DNA of 64,000 bases, from positions 41,490 to 105,489 of IMG/VR virus record IMGVR_UViG_3300027895_000005; one strand, given 5' to 3'. Origin of the DNA: a virus. A program made the position numbers and the translations under genes. Under the pieces are notes generated by a model. The model did not search any database, was not told the DNA's origin, and saw only the letters and a program-made list of their open reading frames with translations. Below, in pieces: positions 8,710 to 16,292 of the stretch; positions within the stretch are counted from its first letter, which is position 1, and each line of letters starts with the position of its first letter.

Positions 8710-10170
8710 CTACCGCCTGGGGAACAGCCTTCCCCGACCGGGCGGGACCATTTCGGACAGGCGTGGAGCTTCGCGGGGGGCTTGCTCGGGGGCGGGAGCG
8801 GACGAGGGGGCGTCCCAGGGGCCACCGTGCAGATCGAAGTGGGCAATCATATACCTGATCGCGTCCGCGGAATGGTTGTCCTTGTCCACGGGTTCGTCTT
8901 TCTTGTGGCTGTCTTCCCAGATGTACGCATCTACTTCCTCGTCGAACCCGATGGGGGACTTGGATTCTTCCAGCAGAGGGTCGCGACCGTCGAGGCGGTC
9001 TCGGAAGAAGAACAGCCTCGCCTTGCCATCTCCCGCATCGCGAAGCCTCACCTGTACCCGTTCGATTCCGGGAAGCTTGTCCTTCTTGGCCTTCGTCGTG
9101 CCCATCTTCAAGTATCGCTCAAGAGTGGCCCTACCCTCCGCGTCGTGGTCGCAGACGATGGCCTTGGGGCGGATGCGGGCGAGGATGGAGTCTACCGAAT
9201 GGCCAGTCTTCTTCGCCCAACTTTCCGCCTCTTCGTGAAGCAGTTGCAGCATCCGCTTGGCGTGGTCCTCCACGAGCGTCATCGTCCGGTAGATCTCGCG
9301 GTAGCAGTAGAGGCGGCCGTCGTGGTCCTGTGCGAAGAACAGACAAGCGAAGGGGTTGGTATACCCGAAGTCGATCGACCAGTACCGGGGCCACTCCCAG
9401 GGCACGTCGAAGCGGTCGATCAGGTGAATCGTACGGTCCCAGCCTTCGTACACCACCCCTTCGGCCTGTACCCATCGGCCGAAGCGCAGGCGCTGCTTTC
9501 GCGGGCCGGTGAGATTGTCCAGCTTGGCGATGTAGTCACGGCCAACCGATGTCCAACCACCGTTGCGCCAGAAGAGCGGGTTGTCTTCGTGCCGACTGTC
9601 GAGCATCACCGTCTGGCCGCGGTCGCATCGCTTTTTCAGCCAGTGGGTTGGGGCGTCGGGGTTCGTGTCAGCGATGATCTGCTGGTACGGCATCTTCCCG
9701 TGACGCAACGGTCGCGTCAGCAACTCCCAATCGTTCTCGGTCAACTCGATGGCCTCTTGAACATAAACGACGTCGTACTCCGTACTGAGCGTCTTGCTCG
9801 GCTTGTCCATGCCGCCCAGGACGATGGTTGACCCGTTGGGGTAGTGGTAAGCTTGCCGAACTCGCCTCTGTCCGCCCGTTTGTAGTGCTGGATGGTTCGG
9901 CAGGAGGACTTGAGACTCAAAAGTGACCAGCGCAGACTCGGTGAGCGACTCTCGCGTCTTGCGGACAATCAGGCCGCGCATGCCAGGATAATTTCTGGCG
10001 CAGAGATTGAGTTTCTCGAGGGCCGCCCTCGTTTTGCCGGTGCCTGCAGGCCCAGCCAAAAGTACCTCCGGCGACCTGTCAAGAATCATCGCCAGGCACT
10101 TACCGACCGGATGATACGGCCGGTTGTTGGCAGTCACCTCTCCAGGCTTGGGATAGCTGGCGGCGCTCAT
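8710..10170 (-). CDS. Terminase large subunit (TerL)
   Basis: 486 residues, normal for TerL. The ATPase half has Walker A G40-P-A-G-T-G-K-T47 and a Walker B-like strand 'YDVVYVQEAIEL', then a coupling region 'QQIIADTNPDAPTHWLKKR'. The nuclease half has 'YWSIDFGYTNPFACLFF' (first acidic residue), 'AIVCDHDAEGRATLERYL' and the late 'DNHSADAIRY' Asp typical of the RNase H-like fold. This is the PBSX/terminase_3-like type. It translocates DNA into the prohead and cuts it. Its ATG overlaps the stop of the upstream small-terminase-like gene (ATGA). Confidence 0.93.
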   Translation of the reverse strand: MSAASYPKPGEVTANNRPYHPVGKCLAMILDRSPEVLLAGPAGTGKTRAALEKLNLCARNYPGMRGLIVRKTRESLTESALVTFESQVLLPNHPALQTGGQRRVRQAYHYPNGSTIVLGGMDKPSKTLSTEYDVVYVQEAIELTENDWELLTRPLRHGKMPYQQIIADTNPDAPTHWLKKRCDRGQTVMLDSRHEDNPLFWRNGGWTSVGRDYIAKLDNLTGPRKQRLRFGRWVQAEGVVYEGWDRTIHLIDRFDVPWEWPRYWSIDFGYTNPFACLFFAQDHDGRLYCYREIYRTMTLVEDHAKRMLQLLHEEAESWAKKTGHSVDSILARIRPKAIVCDHDAEGRATLERYLKMGTTKAKKDKLPGIERVQVRLRDAGDGKARLFFFRDRLDGRDPLLEESKSPIGFDEEVDAYIWEDSHKKDEPVDKDNHSADAIRYMIAHFDLHGGPWDAPSSAPAPEQAPREAPRLSEMVPPGRGRLFPRR

Positions 10171-10700
10171 ACCTGTTCAGGATCGAACCCAGCATACGCC
10201 TTGAAAGGCAGGCCGCCGCTTGTGATATCCTTCTTTTCGGGTTCGTTCAAACCCCACAGTTTACGGAGATCGGCAAGAGCTGCACGAGCCTCGGCGATGT
10301 AAGCCGTGTCACCGACCTGCCCCTTCACTTTGCGAGTGACAATCTGGCCGGGCATCGCTCGCTCGACTTCTGCTTCGCCTTCATCGGCAGGTTCGATAAC
10401 AACCGTTGTCTCTGTGGTCACTTCGACGGCGTCTTTCTTGGATCGCTCCCAGGCCTGCAAGGCCTCGTCAATGATATGGTCGAGGCGATTGGATTGATCC
10501 GCTTTCATCCGTAGGACGTCTTCGGTGATTTCCTTGAGTGCGCGGTCGCAGAGTCGGGACAGCATCTTGGAGATTGTGGACGGATCTACTTCCAGTGTCG
10601 CCGCAATCCTCGCGTGCGTCCATCCCTGCTGTCGCAACGCCCAGGCCTGCCGCTCTCGCTCTCGCACCACCTCGGGAATATCCTTCTGCCGACCGGCCAT
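10167..10700 (-). CDS. Small terminase-like HTH protein
   Basis: 177 residues. The first 55 hold a resolvase-type helix-turn-helix (QQGWTHARIAATLEVDPSTISKML), followed by a long helical segment and a C-terminal piece. A DNA-binding N-terminus, a helical middle and a position directly upstream of TerL are the hallmarks of a small terminase subunit, which recognises the packaging site. The sequence is divergent, so the call rests mostly on order and the HTH. It is the first gene of the leftward late operon. Confidence 0.72.
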   Translation of the reverse strand: MAGRQKDIPEVVRERERQAWALRQQGWTHARIAATLEVDPSTISKMLSRLCDRALKEITEDVLRMKADQSNRLDHIIDEALQAWERSKKDAVEVTTETTVVIEPADEGEAEVERAMPGQIVTRKVKGQVGDTAYIAEARAALADLRKLWGLNEPEKKDITSGGLPFKAYAGFDPEQV

Positions 10701-10741
10701 TATGACACCCTGACGTGAATCTGCGCATCAACGCCACCCCT

Positions 10742-10787
10742 AGATTCGCCAATACATTCCGAAGTAATCTTACCCTACGGCGAATCT
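10742..10787. promoter_or_regulatory. Inverted repeat between divergent operons
   Basis: Between the leftward terminase operon (start 10700) and the rightward gene at 10841 lies a perfect 9-bp inverted repeat, AGATTCGCC at 10742-10750 and GGCGAATCT at 10779-10787, separated by 28 bp of AT-richer DNA. A -10-like TATACA lies just downstream at 10791. Position and symmetry fit an operator controlling the late promoter, but no regulator can be assigned. Confidence 0.45.
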
Positions 10788-10840
10788 TCCTATACAATTT
10801 GACGCAACGCCCACCCTCTCCACCGGGGCCAGTCCCCACA

Positions 10841-12091
10841 ATGACCGACGAGACCGAAGAACCTGGGGCGCTTTTTGCGGAACTTCCAATGGAGCGGATG
10901 GACCCACAGGCGGCTAACCTGTTGGATCTCGAGCGCGATCATGGGCTTCCCCCGGCAGGCATGGACGCCTTGAAGTGGCAGGGGGGGCAGGACGCCATCA
11001 ATCCGCGTGACTTCTGCGATTGCGAGGGTGAATGCACCTGCGCCGAGGAATGGCTGGAGTTGCTGCTGGCCTTTGACCGCAAGGGGTATTCCGATCCCAA
11101 ACCGCCGCGCTCGCCGATGTGGGAACAGAACTACGAGAAACGCATCAATATCATGGAGGAGCGGGCGCTGTCTGGGCGTGCCATCCGACGCAAAGGGGAC
11201 TGGGACCACGAGGCCGGTCTCAAGGTGGCGAGGAAGGTCACAGCGGGCAAGGCAACTGTGGCGTGCGAGGGGAAGCCGGCGCGGGAACAAACGAAGGAGG
11301 AAAGAGACTGGGCGCTGCACAAGGAAATCCTTGAGAGCAACCTGCGGCGGGAGGTAAACCGCGAGTACGTGCTGGCAAGGGTGGCGTCCGGGACGGGATA
11401 CGAGGACCCGGAGGCGACGGCGTCGATTCGTCAGGAAGAGGAAAAGCGGTATCTGATGGCGCTGGGAGTGCTGCGGGAAAAACCAGGCGACAACGAGACG
11501 GCGACCATCACGAAAGCGAAGGTAAGACGTGAAGCAAAACGGAAAAATGCTGGCCGACATAGCCGGGGAGTTGAGGGCGGCGCACCAGCGGAGCGAAACT
11601 GTGCTGATATGGAAGGGGACGGCGATCGAACTGGGGAAACTGCTGCTCGAAGCAAGGAGGCTTATCGGTTCGAAGGGATGGCTGACGTGGCTGGCGGAGA
11701 ACACGAAGATCAGCGCGAGGACGGCACAGAACTACATGAGGCTGGCGCAAGCCGGGTGACGGCAGAGGAAGAATCAACCGGGACGGAAACACCAAGGGAG
11801 GCGAAAGCGAGCAATGGATCGAAACGAGCAAGAACTGACGATGCTGGCCGAGAAGATCAACGCCGGGCATCAGAGGATCGAGAGCGGACTGCGAACCACG
11901 CTGGCCGACGCCGTCGAGGTCGGCAAGTGGCTGATCCTGGCGCAGGACAAGGTCGAGGGCCACAAATGGGTGGAGTGGATGGAGAACAACCTAACCTTCT
12001 CCGTGCGGACGGCGCAGAAGTACAAGCGGGTGGCGAATCACGCTACCGAGAAGGGGGAGTATGCGCCGTTCCCGGCGCATATGGGAGTTGA
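10841..12091 (+). CDS. Hypothetical protein with probably lost stop codon
   Basis: Starts MTDETEEPGALFAELPMERM; ATG 10841 is preferred over the in-frame ATG at 10715 because the added residues resemble untranslated leader. Residues 1 to about 228 look genuine, with a Cys patch (D-C-E-G-E-C-T-C) and charged helices. Beyond about 11520 the frame becomes Gly/Arg/Glu-rich filler that overlaps two convincing DUF3102 genes in another frame. In the neighbouring frame a TAA lies at about 11522, five bases before the GTG start of the next gene, so a one-base frameshift has probably removed the original stop. The true product is likely about 228 residues. Confidence 0.6.
   Translation: MTDETEEPGALFAELPMERMDPQAANLLDLERDHGLPPAGMDALKWQGGQDAINPRDFCDCEGECTCAEEWLELLLAFDRKGYSDPKPPRSPMWEQNYEKRINIMEERALSGRAIRRKGDWDHEAGLKVARKVTAGKATVACEGKPAREQTKEERDWALHKEILESNLRREVNREYVLARVASGTGYEDPEATASIRQEEEKRYLMALGVLREKPGDNETATITKAKVRREAKRKNAGRHSRGVEGGAPAERNCADMEGDGDRTGETAARSKEAYRFEGMADVAGGEHEDQREDGTELHEAGASRVTAEEESTGTETPREAKASNGSKRARTDDAGREDQRRASEDRERTANHAGRRRRGRQVADPGAGQGRGPQMGGVDGEQPNLLRADGAEVQAGGESRYREGGVCAVPGAYGS
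11529..11759 (+). CDS. DUF3102-like protein, copy A
   Basis: 76 residues from GTG 11529. The pattern L-A-D-I-A-G-E-L ... A-I-E-L-G-K-L-L-L-E-A-R-R-L ... G-W-L-T-W-L-A-E-N ... I-S-A-R-T-A-Q-N-Y-M-R-L-A matches the DUF3102 family, small helical proteins of phages and plasmids. It overlaps the 3' part of the preceding reading frame. Two further relatives follow within 1 kb (11814 and 12530), so this is a tandem paralogous set. Function of the family is not established. Confidence 0.75.
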   Translation: MKQNGKMLADIAGELRAAHQRSETVLIWKGTAIELGKLLLEARRLIGSKGWLTWLAENTKISARTAQNYMRLAQAG

Positions 12092-12434
12092 CGAGTCGTT
12101 TGAATTCATCGCGGACGTCGAGGAAGACGACGCTTCGGGCATGACTCCCGAAGAGATCGCCGCCGTCATCGCCGAACGCGAAAAGGCAGCAGCGGAGCGT
12201 TCGGCGAAGCGTGATACGCGGGTGGCCGAACAGAGCGAGGACCGGAAGTTCCACCGGAAGATGGTGACCTTGAAAAACCTCGCCCGGGTCTTGCCTGAGA
12301 TCGACTACGAGCCGAGCGAGGAGGAGCGGGAGAGCCTGCGCAAGCCGGTGATCCAGCTCGCCCACTGGCTGGGCGTGCCCATCGCCGAGGAGGTTGCCGC
12401 GGGTGAAGTTGCCTGCGGGGAAGCAGTCGCATAG
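11814..12434 (+). CDS. DUF3102-like protein, copy B with C-terminal extension
   Basis: 206 residues. The first 75 repeat the copy A pattern (L-A-E-K-I-N-A-G-H-Q-R ... V-G-K-W-L-I-L-A-Q ... W-V-E-W-M-E-N-N ... S-V-R-T-A-Q-K-Y-K-R-V-A), then an acidic stretch, a long charged helix with many Ala/Glu/Arg, and a C-terminal segment 'QLAHWLGVPIAEEVAAGEVACGEAVA'. It is followed within 40 bases by a hairpin terminator. DNA binding or methylase association has been suggested for the family, but nothing here proves it. Confidence 0.75.
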   Translation: MDRNEQELTMLAEKINAGHQRIESGLRTTLADAVEVGKWLILAQDKVEGHKWVEWMENNLTFSVRTAQKYKRVANHATEKGEYAPFPAHMGVDESFEFIADVEEDDASGMTPEEIAAVIAEREKAAAERSAKRDTRVAEQSEDRKFHRKMVTLKNLARVLPEIDYEPSEEERESLRKPVIQLAHWLGVPIAEEVAAGEVACGEAVA

Positions 12435-12472
12435 GATACAGGGGTTCTTCCGCATGTGGTTCTCCTGATGAC

Positions 12473-12516
12473 CCCCGCGCGACGCAAGCAGCCCGTCGCG
12501 CGGGGGTTTTTCGTTG
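12473..12516 (+). terminator. Rho-independent terminator
   Basis: A GC-rich hairpin (left arm from 12473, right arm ending at 12506, with one bulged base) is followed by a run of five T. It lies 40 bases after the copy B stop and just before copy C, and probably attenuates rather than isolates, since the same arrangement recurs 0.55 kb downstream. Confidence 0.75.
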
Positions 12517-12529
12517 GAGGAGGAAGCCG

Positions 12530-12709
12530 ATGGACAAGTGCCAGGCGGAACGAAAGATGGCGAAGCTTGTCGAGACGGGGAAGTATCTCCTGGAGGCGCG
12601 AGAACTTGTCGAGCCCGGGACATGGCTGATGTACCTGCGAAAGTGGGATATCAGTCCGGGAAGGGCGCGAAGGTGCATGAAGCTGGCGCAGGCAAAGGGG
12701 GCGTCATGA
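12530..12709 (+). CDS. DUF3102-like mini-protein, copy C
   Basis: 59 residues (MDKCQAERKMAKLVETGKYL...). The core 'TGKYLLEARELVEPGTWLMY' and 'DISPGRARRCMKLAQA' aligns by eye with copies A and B but lacks the first helix, so it is a shortened paralogue. A good ribosome-binding site (GGAGGAGG) lies 7 bases before ATG 12530. It ends overlapping the next start. Confidence 0.7.
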   Translation: MDKCQAERKMAKLVETGKYLLEARELVEPGTWLMYLRKWDISPGRARRCMKLAQAKGAS

Positions 12710-12957
12710 GCGACAACGCGAACTACACCCTGGTCGTGCCCTTCCTGACGGATGAACCCCTCTTCGCTTTTGGCGTGGAGTACGGCCTTCTGTTCGCGCG
12801 AATGAGCGACCCCAACGTGAACGAGATCCACGACTACTGCTCGATCTGGTTGCAAGAGCAGATCACCCTGACGGCGAATCGGTGCGGGTGGCGCATCGTC
12901 GAGATGTCCACGGTCGATGAGTGCTGGTTCTGGCTGCGGATGAAACGCAGCCGGTGA
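12706..12957 (+). CDS. Hypothetical protein
   Basis: 83 residues starting at ATG 12706, which overlaps the TGA of copy C. Sequence is mixed alpha/beta with aromatic-rich ends (SDNANYTLVVPFLTDEPLF, STVDECWFWLRMKRSR). Family not recognised. Last gene of the short rightward operon; a strong terminator follows. Confidence 0.65.
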   Translation: MSDNANYTLVVPFLTDEPLFAFGVEYGLLFARMSDPNVNEIHDYCSIWLQEQITLTANRCGWRIVEMSTVDECWFWLRMKRSR

Positions 12958-13027
12958 GGGTTGCCGGCCGCAAGGGTCGGCGGTAGGATGGGATGACCAC
13001 ACGAGCCAGGGGTGTCAGAGGCCCATT

Positions 13028-13065
13028 CCCCCGCGACGTTGTACCAGGACGTCGCGGGGGTTTTT
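13028..13065 (+). terminator. Strong Rho-independent terminator
   Basis: Perfect 12-bp stem (13028-13039 with 13049-13060), 9-base loop and five T at 13061-13065. It closes the DUF3102 operon and isolates the integrase region from upstream transcription. Confidence 0.88.
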
Positions 13066-13260
13066 CGTCTACCGCGCTACTACCGCGCAACGCGCGATAT
13101 TTACCTCTGGACGGGGTAATGTGAAGCAGTACGAACGCTTGTGAAGTCCGCTCAAAAATCCCCCTGTACACAATCCATCCCTCTTTGTATCCTGTTACCC
13201 GTCCGATGTTTGCGGCACGACGACGCAGCCGGACGACTGCCGTTCATACTCACGCGCGAA
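13066..13260. other. Non-coding spacer before attachment site
   Basis: Between the terminator and the tRNA-like fragment there is no convincing reading frame on either strand. The DNA contains small symmetrical elements (for example CGCGCAACGCGCG near 13086) and is likely to include integrase arm-binding sites, but no repeated arm sequence was evident by eye. Confidence 0.4.
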
Positions 13261-13306
13261 TGGTTCATAAGGCCAAGGTCAGTGGTTCAAATCCACTCGC
13301 CGCTAC
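13261..13306 (+). other. attP: tRNA 3'-end fragment, candidate attP core
   Basis: AGGTC variable loop (13276-13280), a perfect T-arm (AGTGG-TTCAAAT-CCACT, 13281-13297), the 3' acceptor strand CGCCGCT (13298-13304) and discriminator A (13305) are present. The matching 5' acceptor strand and D-arm are absent upstream. A 3' tRNA fragment immediately beside a tyrosine integrase is the classic form of a phage attP that recombines into a host tRNA gene. The upstream TTCATAA hints at a CAT anticodon (Met or Ile2), but the stem is imperfect there. Confidence 0.72.
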
Positions 13307-13427
13307 TGTCATAACATGATGCTGGCAATGGACTTGCGAACCGGATTCATGAGAATCCGCGAGCATGGAACGGCAGGATCGGCGCGGTAAGATGTCGCGC
13401 TACCTCTTGCAGGGAGGCTTGCCTTCC

Positions 13428-14612
13428 ATGCCACGCATTCCACGAGCTCCTGGTTACCGGCTCCATCGGGCGTCCGGTCAGGCGGTCGTCACCTTCAACC
13501 AGGGCAAGCAGCGCCACACGGTTTATCTGGGCGTGTACGACAGCCCTGAATCCCATGCCATGTACAAGCGGAAGGTCGCCGAGTGGTTTGCCGCGGGTGG
13601 GACGGAACCTCCACCGCGCAAGGCGGCGATCACGGTGAGCGAACTGCTCGCCGCCTACTGGGTTCACGCGAAGGCCTACTACGTCAAGGACGGCGAACCC
13701 ACCACGCAGCAACGACGCATCAAGAAGACCATCGGGATGGTGGGGGACCTGTACGGATCAACCCCGGCCAGCGAGTTCTCGCCGCGCGCACTCAAGGCCG
13801 TGCGCGAGGTGATGGTGCGCGAGGGGTGGAAGCGGAAGGTGGTCAACCAGCGGGTCCAGCTCATCGTCCAGGCGTTCCGCTGGGCCGTCGAGGAAGAGCT
13901 GGTCGGTGCGACCGTCCACCAGGCCCTGACCGCTGTGGACGCCCTCAAGAAAGGGAGGACCCCGGCGCCGGAAAGCGAGAAGGTGGAACCTGCCCCCGAG
14001 CATTCCATCGAGGCCGTGCGGCCGATCCTCTCCCCTGCCCTCCGCGATGCGATGGACGTCCAGTTGCTGACGGCTGCGCGGCCCGGGGAAGTCCTGGACA
14101 TGCGGCCGTGCGACCTGGACGTCAGGGGAGAGGTGTGGTTCTACCGCCCGGAGTCGTGGAAGACCGAACACCACGAGGGCAGCGAGAAGGTCGTCTACAT
14201 CGGACCGCGGTGTCAGGAGATCCTGCGGAAGCGGTGGCCGGCGAAGGAGGATGAGTACTTCTTCTCCCCGCGCCGGGAGATGGAGGAGCGGTGCAAGAGG
14301 CTCCGGGCGGCGCGCAAGTCGCCGGTCCAGCCGTCACAGAAGAACCGCCGCAAGAAGGGGCGTAAGCGTCCCTGGGGGGAGAAGTACCTCGAGACGTCCT
14401 ACGGGCACGCGGTAACCAGAGCGTGCATCAGGGCAGGCGTGGAGCACTTCTCCCCCCACCAGCTCCGCCACAGCGCCGCAACCCGAATCCGGGCGCAGTT
14501 CGGGATCGAAACAGCGTCGGTGATACTGGGGCACGCACACCTCTCCACTACCGAGATCTATGCAGAGGCCAATACCAGCGCAGCCGTCAAGGCAATGAAA
14601 GCCGCGGGCTGA
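13428..14612 (+). CDS. int: Tyrosine integrase
   Basis: 394 residues from ATG 13428, chosen because the usual N-terminus of planctomycete integrases begins with a similar 'P-x-Y-R-L-H-x-x-S-G-Q-A-V-V-T' unit. It has an SAM-like core-binding domain at about 60-170 and a catalytic domain with R218 (T-A-A-R-P-G-E), H344-Q-L-R347, H369 (L-G-H) and the nucleophile Y378. A Lys/Arg-rich insertion (about 305-325) separates strands. It catalyses site-specific recombination at the neighbouring tRNA-fragment attP. Catalytic residues are all present, so it should be active. Confidence 0.95.
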   Translation: MPRIPRAPGYRLHRASGQAVVTFNQGKQRHTVYLGVYDSPESHAMYKRKVAEWFAAGGTEPPPRKAAITVSELLAAYWVHAKAYYVKDGEPTTQQRRIKKTIGMVGDLYGSTPASEFSPRALKAVREVMVREGWKRKVVNQRVQLIVQAFRWAVEEELVGATVHQALTAVDALKKGRTPAPESEKVEPAPEHSIEAVRPILSPALRDAMDVQLLTAARPGEVLDMRPCDLDVRGEVWFYRPESWKTEHHEGSEKVVYIGPRCQEILRKRWPAKEDEYFFSPRREMEERCKRLRAARKSPVQPSQKNRRKKGRKRPWGEKYLETSYGHAVTRACIRAGVEHFSPHQLRHSAATRIRAQFGIETASVILGHAHLSTTEIYAEANTSAAVKAMKAAG

Positions 14613-14702
14613 CGATGGGTGCAATCCTCGCGGAGTCTCTTGAAGTCCGGTCAGGTTCGGTCATAGACTGATGAGGGTACCTCCCGGCCGTGGAGCCCTG
14701 TC

Positions 14703-15098
14703 ATGCCGGCCAGCAGCGAAGCGGTCCAGCGCCTGCGAATAGCGCTCAGCGAGGCGTCCCGTGCGGCGGACGCCATTCTCGAAGAAGACGACCCCTGCAA
14801 GGTGGCCAGGCTGTGCCGAGTCGAGCGCGCCTGCGTGGAATGCCTGATCCGCGCCGGCCAGCGATGCACCCTCCCGCAACTCCGCGAGGTGGTCGAGGCA
14901 CGCCTGGCAGAACCTGTCGCCGAGGGGATGCTCAAGGCGATGTTGGCGCGAATGACGGCGCCTGAGGTGAACATCCTTCACAGCGATCGAAGCGCCCATC
15001 CCCCGGGCTATCAGCTTACCCCTGCCTTCCTCTCCCTCTTCCCTGTCGAACGAATTGAGAGACTGCGGACGTCCGCTGTACGATCTGACTGTGCCTGA
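14703..15098 (+). CDS. Hypothetical protein
   Basis: 131 residues (MPASSEAVQRLRIALSEASR...). Helical first 80 residues with several Cys (C-K-V-A-R-L-C ... A-C-V-E-C), then 'TLPQLREVVEARLAEPV', which could be a winged-helix-like unit. Located between int and a DUF1580 gene, so it may take part in integration control, but nothing shows this directly. The last 25 residues may be less certain. Confidence 0.55.
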   Translation: MPASSEAVQRLRIALSEASRAADAILEEDDPCKVARLCRVERACVECLIRAGQRCTLPQLREVVEARLAEPVAEGMLKAMLARMTAPEVNILHSDRSAHPPGYQLTPAFLSLFPVERIERLRTSAVRSDCA

Positions 15099-15239
15099 GC
15101 GGAGTTCGCCCGACGTCGGCCGCGCCTTTCGCGATCTCTTGCCTCATTTCCCTGCCATTCGCGGCACAACCAATCCGGCTCGTGGTCCGACGAAGGGGGT
15201 GCGCGTATCCTGCAACAGCACGTCAAGCAGGAGGAACCG

Positions 15240-15629
15240 ATGAGCGAGCCGCTGGATCTGGGACCGCTGGAAGAATTCGACGACGAGAAGTCCATCGACA
15301 TGCAAGAGGCGCGGAAGCTGATGCGCGGCCGGGCGGGCCGGGCGAGCCTCGAGGTTGTGCGGCGATGGGCCAACCCGTGTCGCGGATGCCGGCCCCGGGG
15401 AGAAGCTGGTCCCGTACTCGTACTGCCGGCGGTCAAGGTGTCGGGGGGCTGGCGCACAATGGCGAGCTGGGTTGCGGCATTCGAGAGGGAGAGGCAGCGT
15501 CAGGGGATGGGGACGAGGGTGTTCCCGCAGGAGTCGCGGACGCCAAAGCAAGCGGCAGCAGGGCATCGCCGGGCAACGGCGTTCCTCGAGGCGGAAGGGG
15601 TTATCAAGCCGGTTTCGCCGAAGGGGTGA
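15240..15629 (+). CDS. DUF1580-type DNA-binding/excisionase-like protein
   Basis: 129 residues. Residues about 20-85 fit the planctomycete DUF1580 pattern, an excisionase/MerR-like winged helix: 'DMQEARKLMRGRAGRASLEV' then 'VRRWANPCRGCRP', 'LVLPAVKVSGGWRT' and 'MASWVAAFERERQRQ'. The C-terminal tail is Arg/Ala-rich. It lies 3' of the integrase; a directionality-factor role is a reasonable inference. Converges with and overlaps by 26 bases the minus-strand gene at 15604. Confidence 0.7.
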   Translation: MSEPLDLGPLEEFDDEKSIDMQEARKLMRGRAGRASLEVVRRWANPCRGCRPRGEAGPVLVLPAVKVSGGWRTMASWVAAFERERQRQGMGTRVFPQESRTPKQAAAGHRRATAFLEAEGVIKPVSPKG

Positions 15630-15792
15630 CCCGCCCGCCCTGGTCCCGGCTGAACCGGCACTTGAGGACGTCAGCGTGAGCCTTGTGGAGGTCGAGTTGA
15701 GCTTTGCGCTCGTGATTGAATCGAAGGAACGCCGTTGCATAGACGCCGCGGCAGGCGTCGGTGAGGTTGCGGGAGAGGTCGTCGGGGTTCAT
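15604..15792 (-). CDS. Small hypothetical protein
   Basis: 62 residues from ATG 15792 (MNPDDLSRNLTDACRGVYAT...), helical and basic. A longer frame from 15870 is rejected because the added segment is Pro-rich leader. It is the distal gene of the leftward regulatory operon and converges with the DUF1580 gene. Family not recognised. Confidence 0.55.
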   Translation of the reverse strand: MNPDDLSRNLTDACRGVYATAFLRFNHERKAQLDLHKAHADVLKCRFSRDQGGRVTPSAKPA

Positions 15793-15832
15793 GGGAGGCG
15801 CCGGAAAGAGTGAGGGGTAGGCGAAGGGGTGA

Positions 15833-16216
15833 TCAGCAGAAACTGTATCGGGTGTGGCGGTCGGACACAATGAAGCCGTTCAGCCAGATCGTAACGCTGA
15901 CAAGGTCCTCGCGCATCCGGACCTCGTAGAAGAGTTCGTCTGGTAACGGGTTAAGCGCGAAGACGTCGGGGTTGAATGCGAGAGCGCCGGGATCGTCCTG
16001 AAGCAGCCGGTAAACGGCATGGCGCTCAGCCCACCAGCAATCCGGCCAGCCTAGGACCGGGAGCGCCTTGTGACGAGCGAGACCGCTGCGAAGGCGATCG
16101 AGATGGGAGTAGCCCAGTATTGCATCAACCCGAACAAGTGCCGGTTGCCTGATGCCGGCAGAAAACGCCGGAGCGCGATCATACAGGTGGGGACGAGGAG
16201 GCAGGTCGGTCGCCAT
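15833..16216 (-). CDS. Hypothetical protein in regulatory operon
   Basis: 127 residues with a central 'GWPDCWWAERHAVYRLLQDDPG' and C-terminal beta-rich 'DELFYEVRMREDLVSVTIWLNG'. It follows the BRO-N antirepressor in the same direction, separated by a perfect hairpin. No family recognised; Trp/Tyr content suggests a folded soluble protein. Confidence 0.6.
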   Translation of the reverse strand: MATDLPPRPHLYDRAPAFSAGIRQPALVRVDAILGYSHLDRLRSGLARHKALPVLGWPDCWWAERHAVYRLLQDDPGALAFNPDVFALNPLPDELFYEVRMREDLVSVTIWLNGFIVSDRHTRYSFC

Positions 16217-16253
16217 GAGAAGTCCTTCGTGGGGGAATTGGCGAGAAGAGGAG

Positions 16254-16286
16254 CACCCGCAGAGCTGGCAAACGGCTCTGCGGGTG
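16254..16286 (-). other. Perfect 12-bp hairpin between operon genes
   Basis: CACCCGCAGAGC at 16254-16265 pairs perfectly with GCTCTGCGGGTG at 16275-16286 around a 9-base loop. No T-run follows on either strand, so it is not a canonical terminator. Placed between the antirepressor stop and the next start, it may stabilise or process mRNA. Confidence 0.6.
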
Positions 16287-16292
16287 AGGGGG

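Noticed and set aside
8782-9831. 349-codon plus-strand frame opposite TerL
   Set aside because: Antisense to a gene with intact Walker and nuclease motifs; composition typical of a shadow.
13261-13306. Functional tRNA gene
   Set aside because: No D-arm or 5' acceptor strand could be found upstream; only the 3' half is present.
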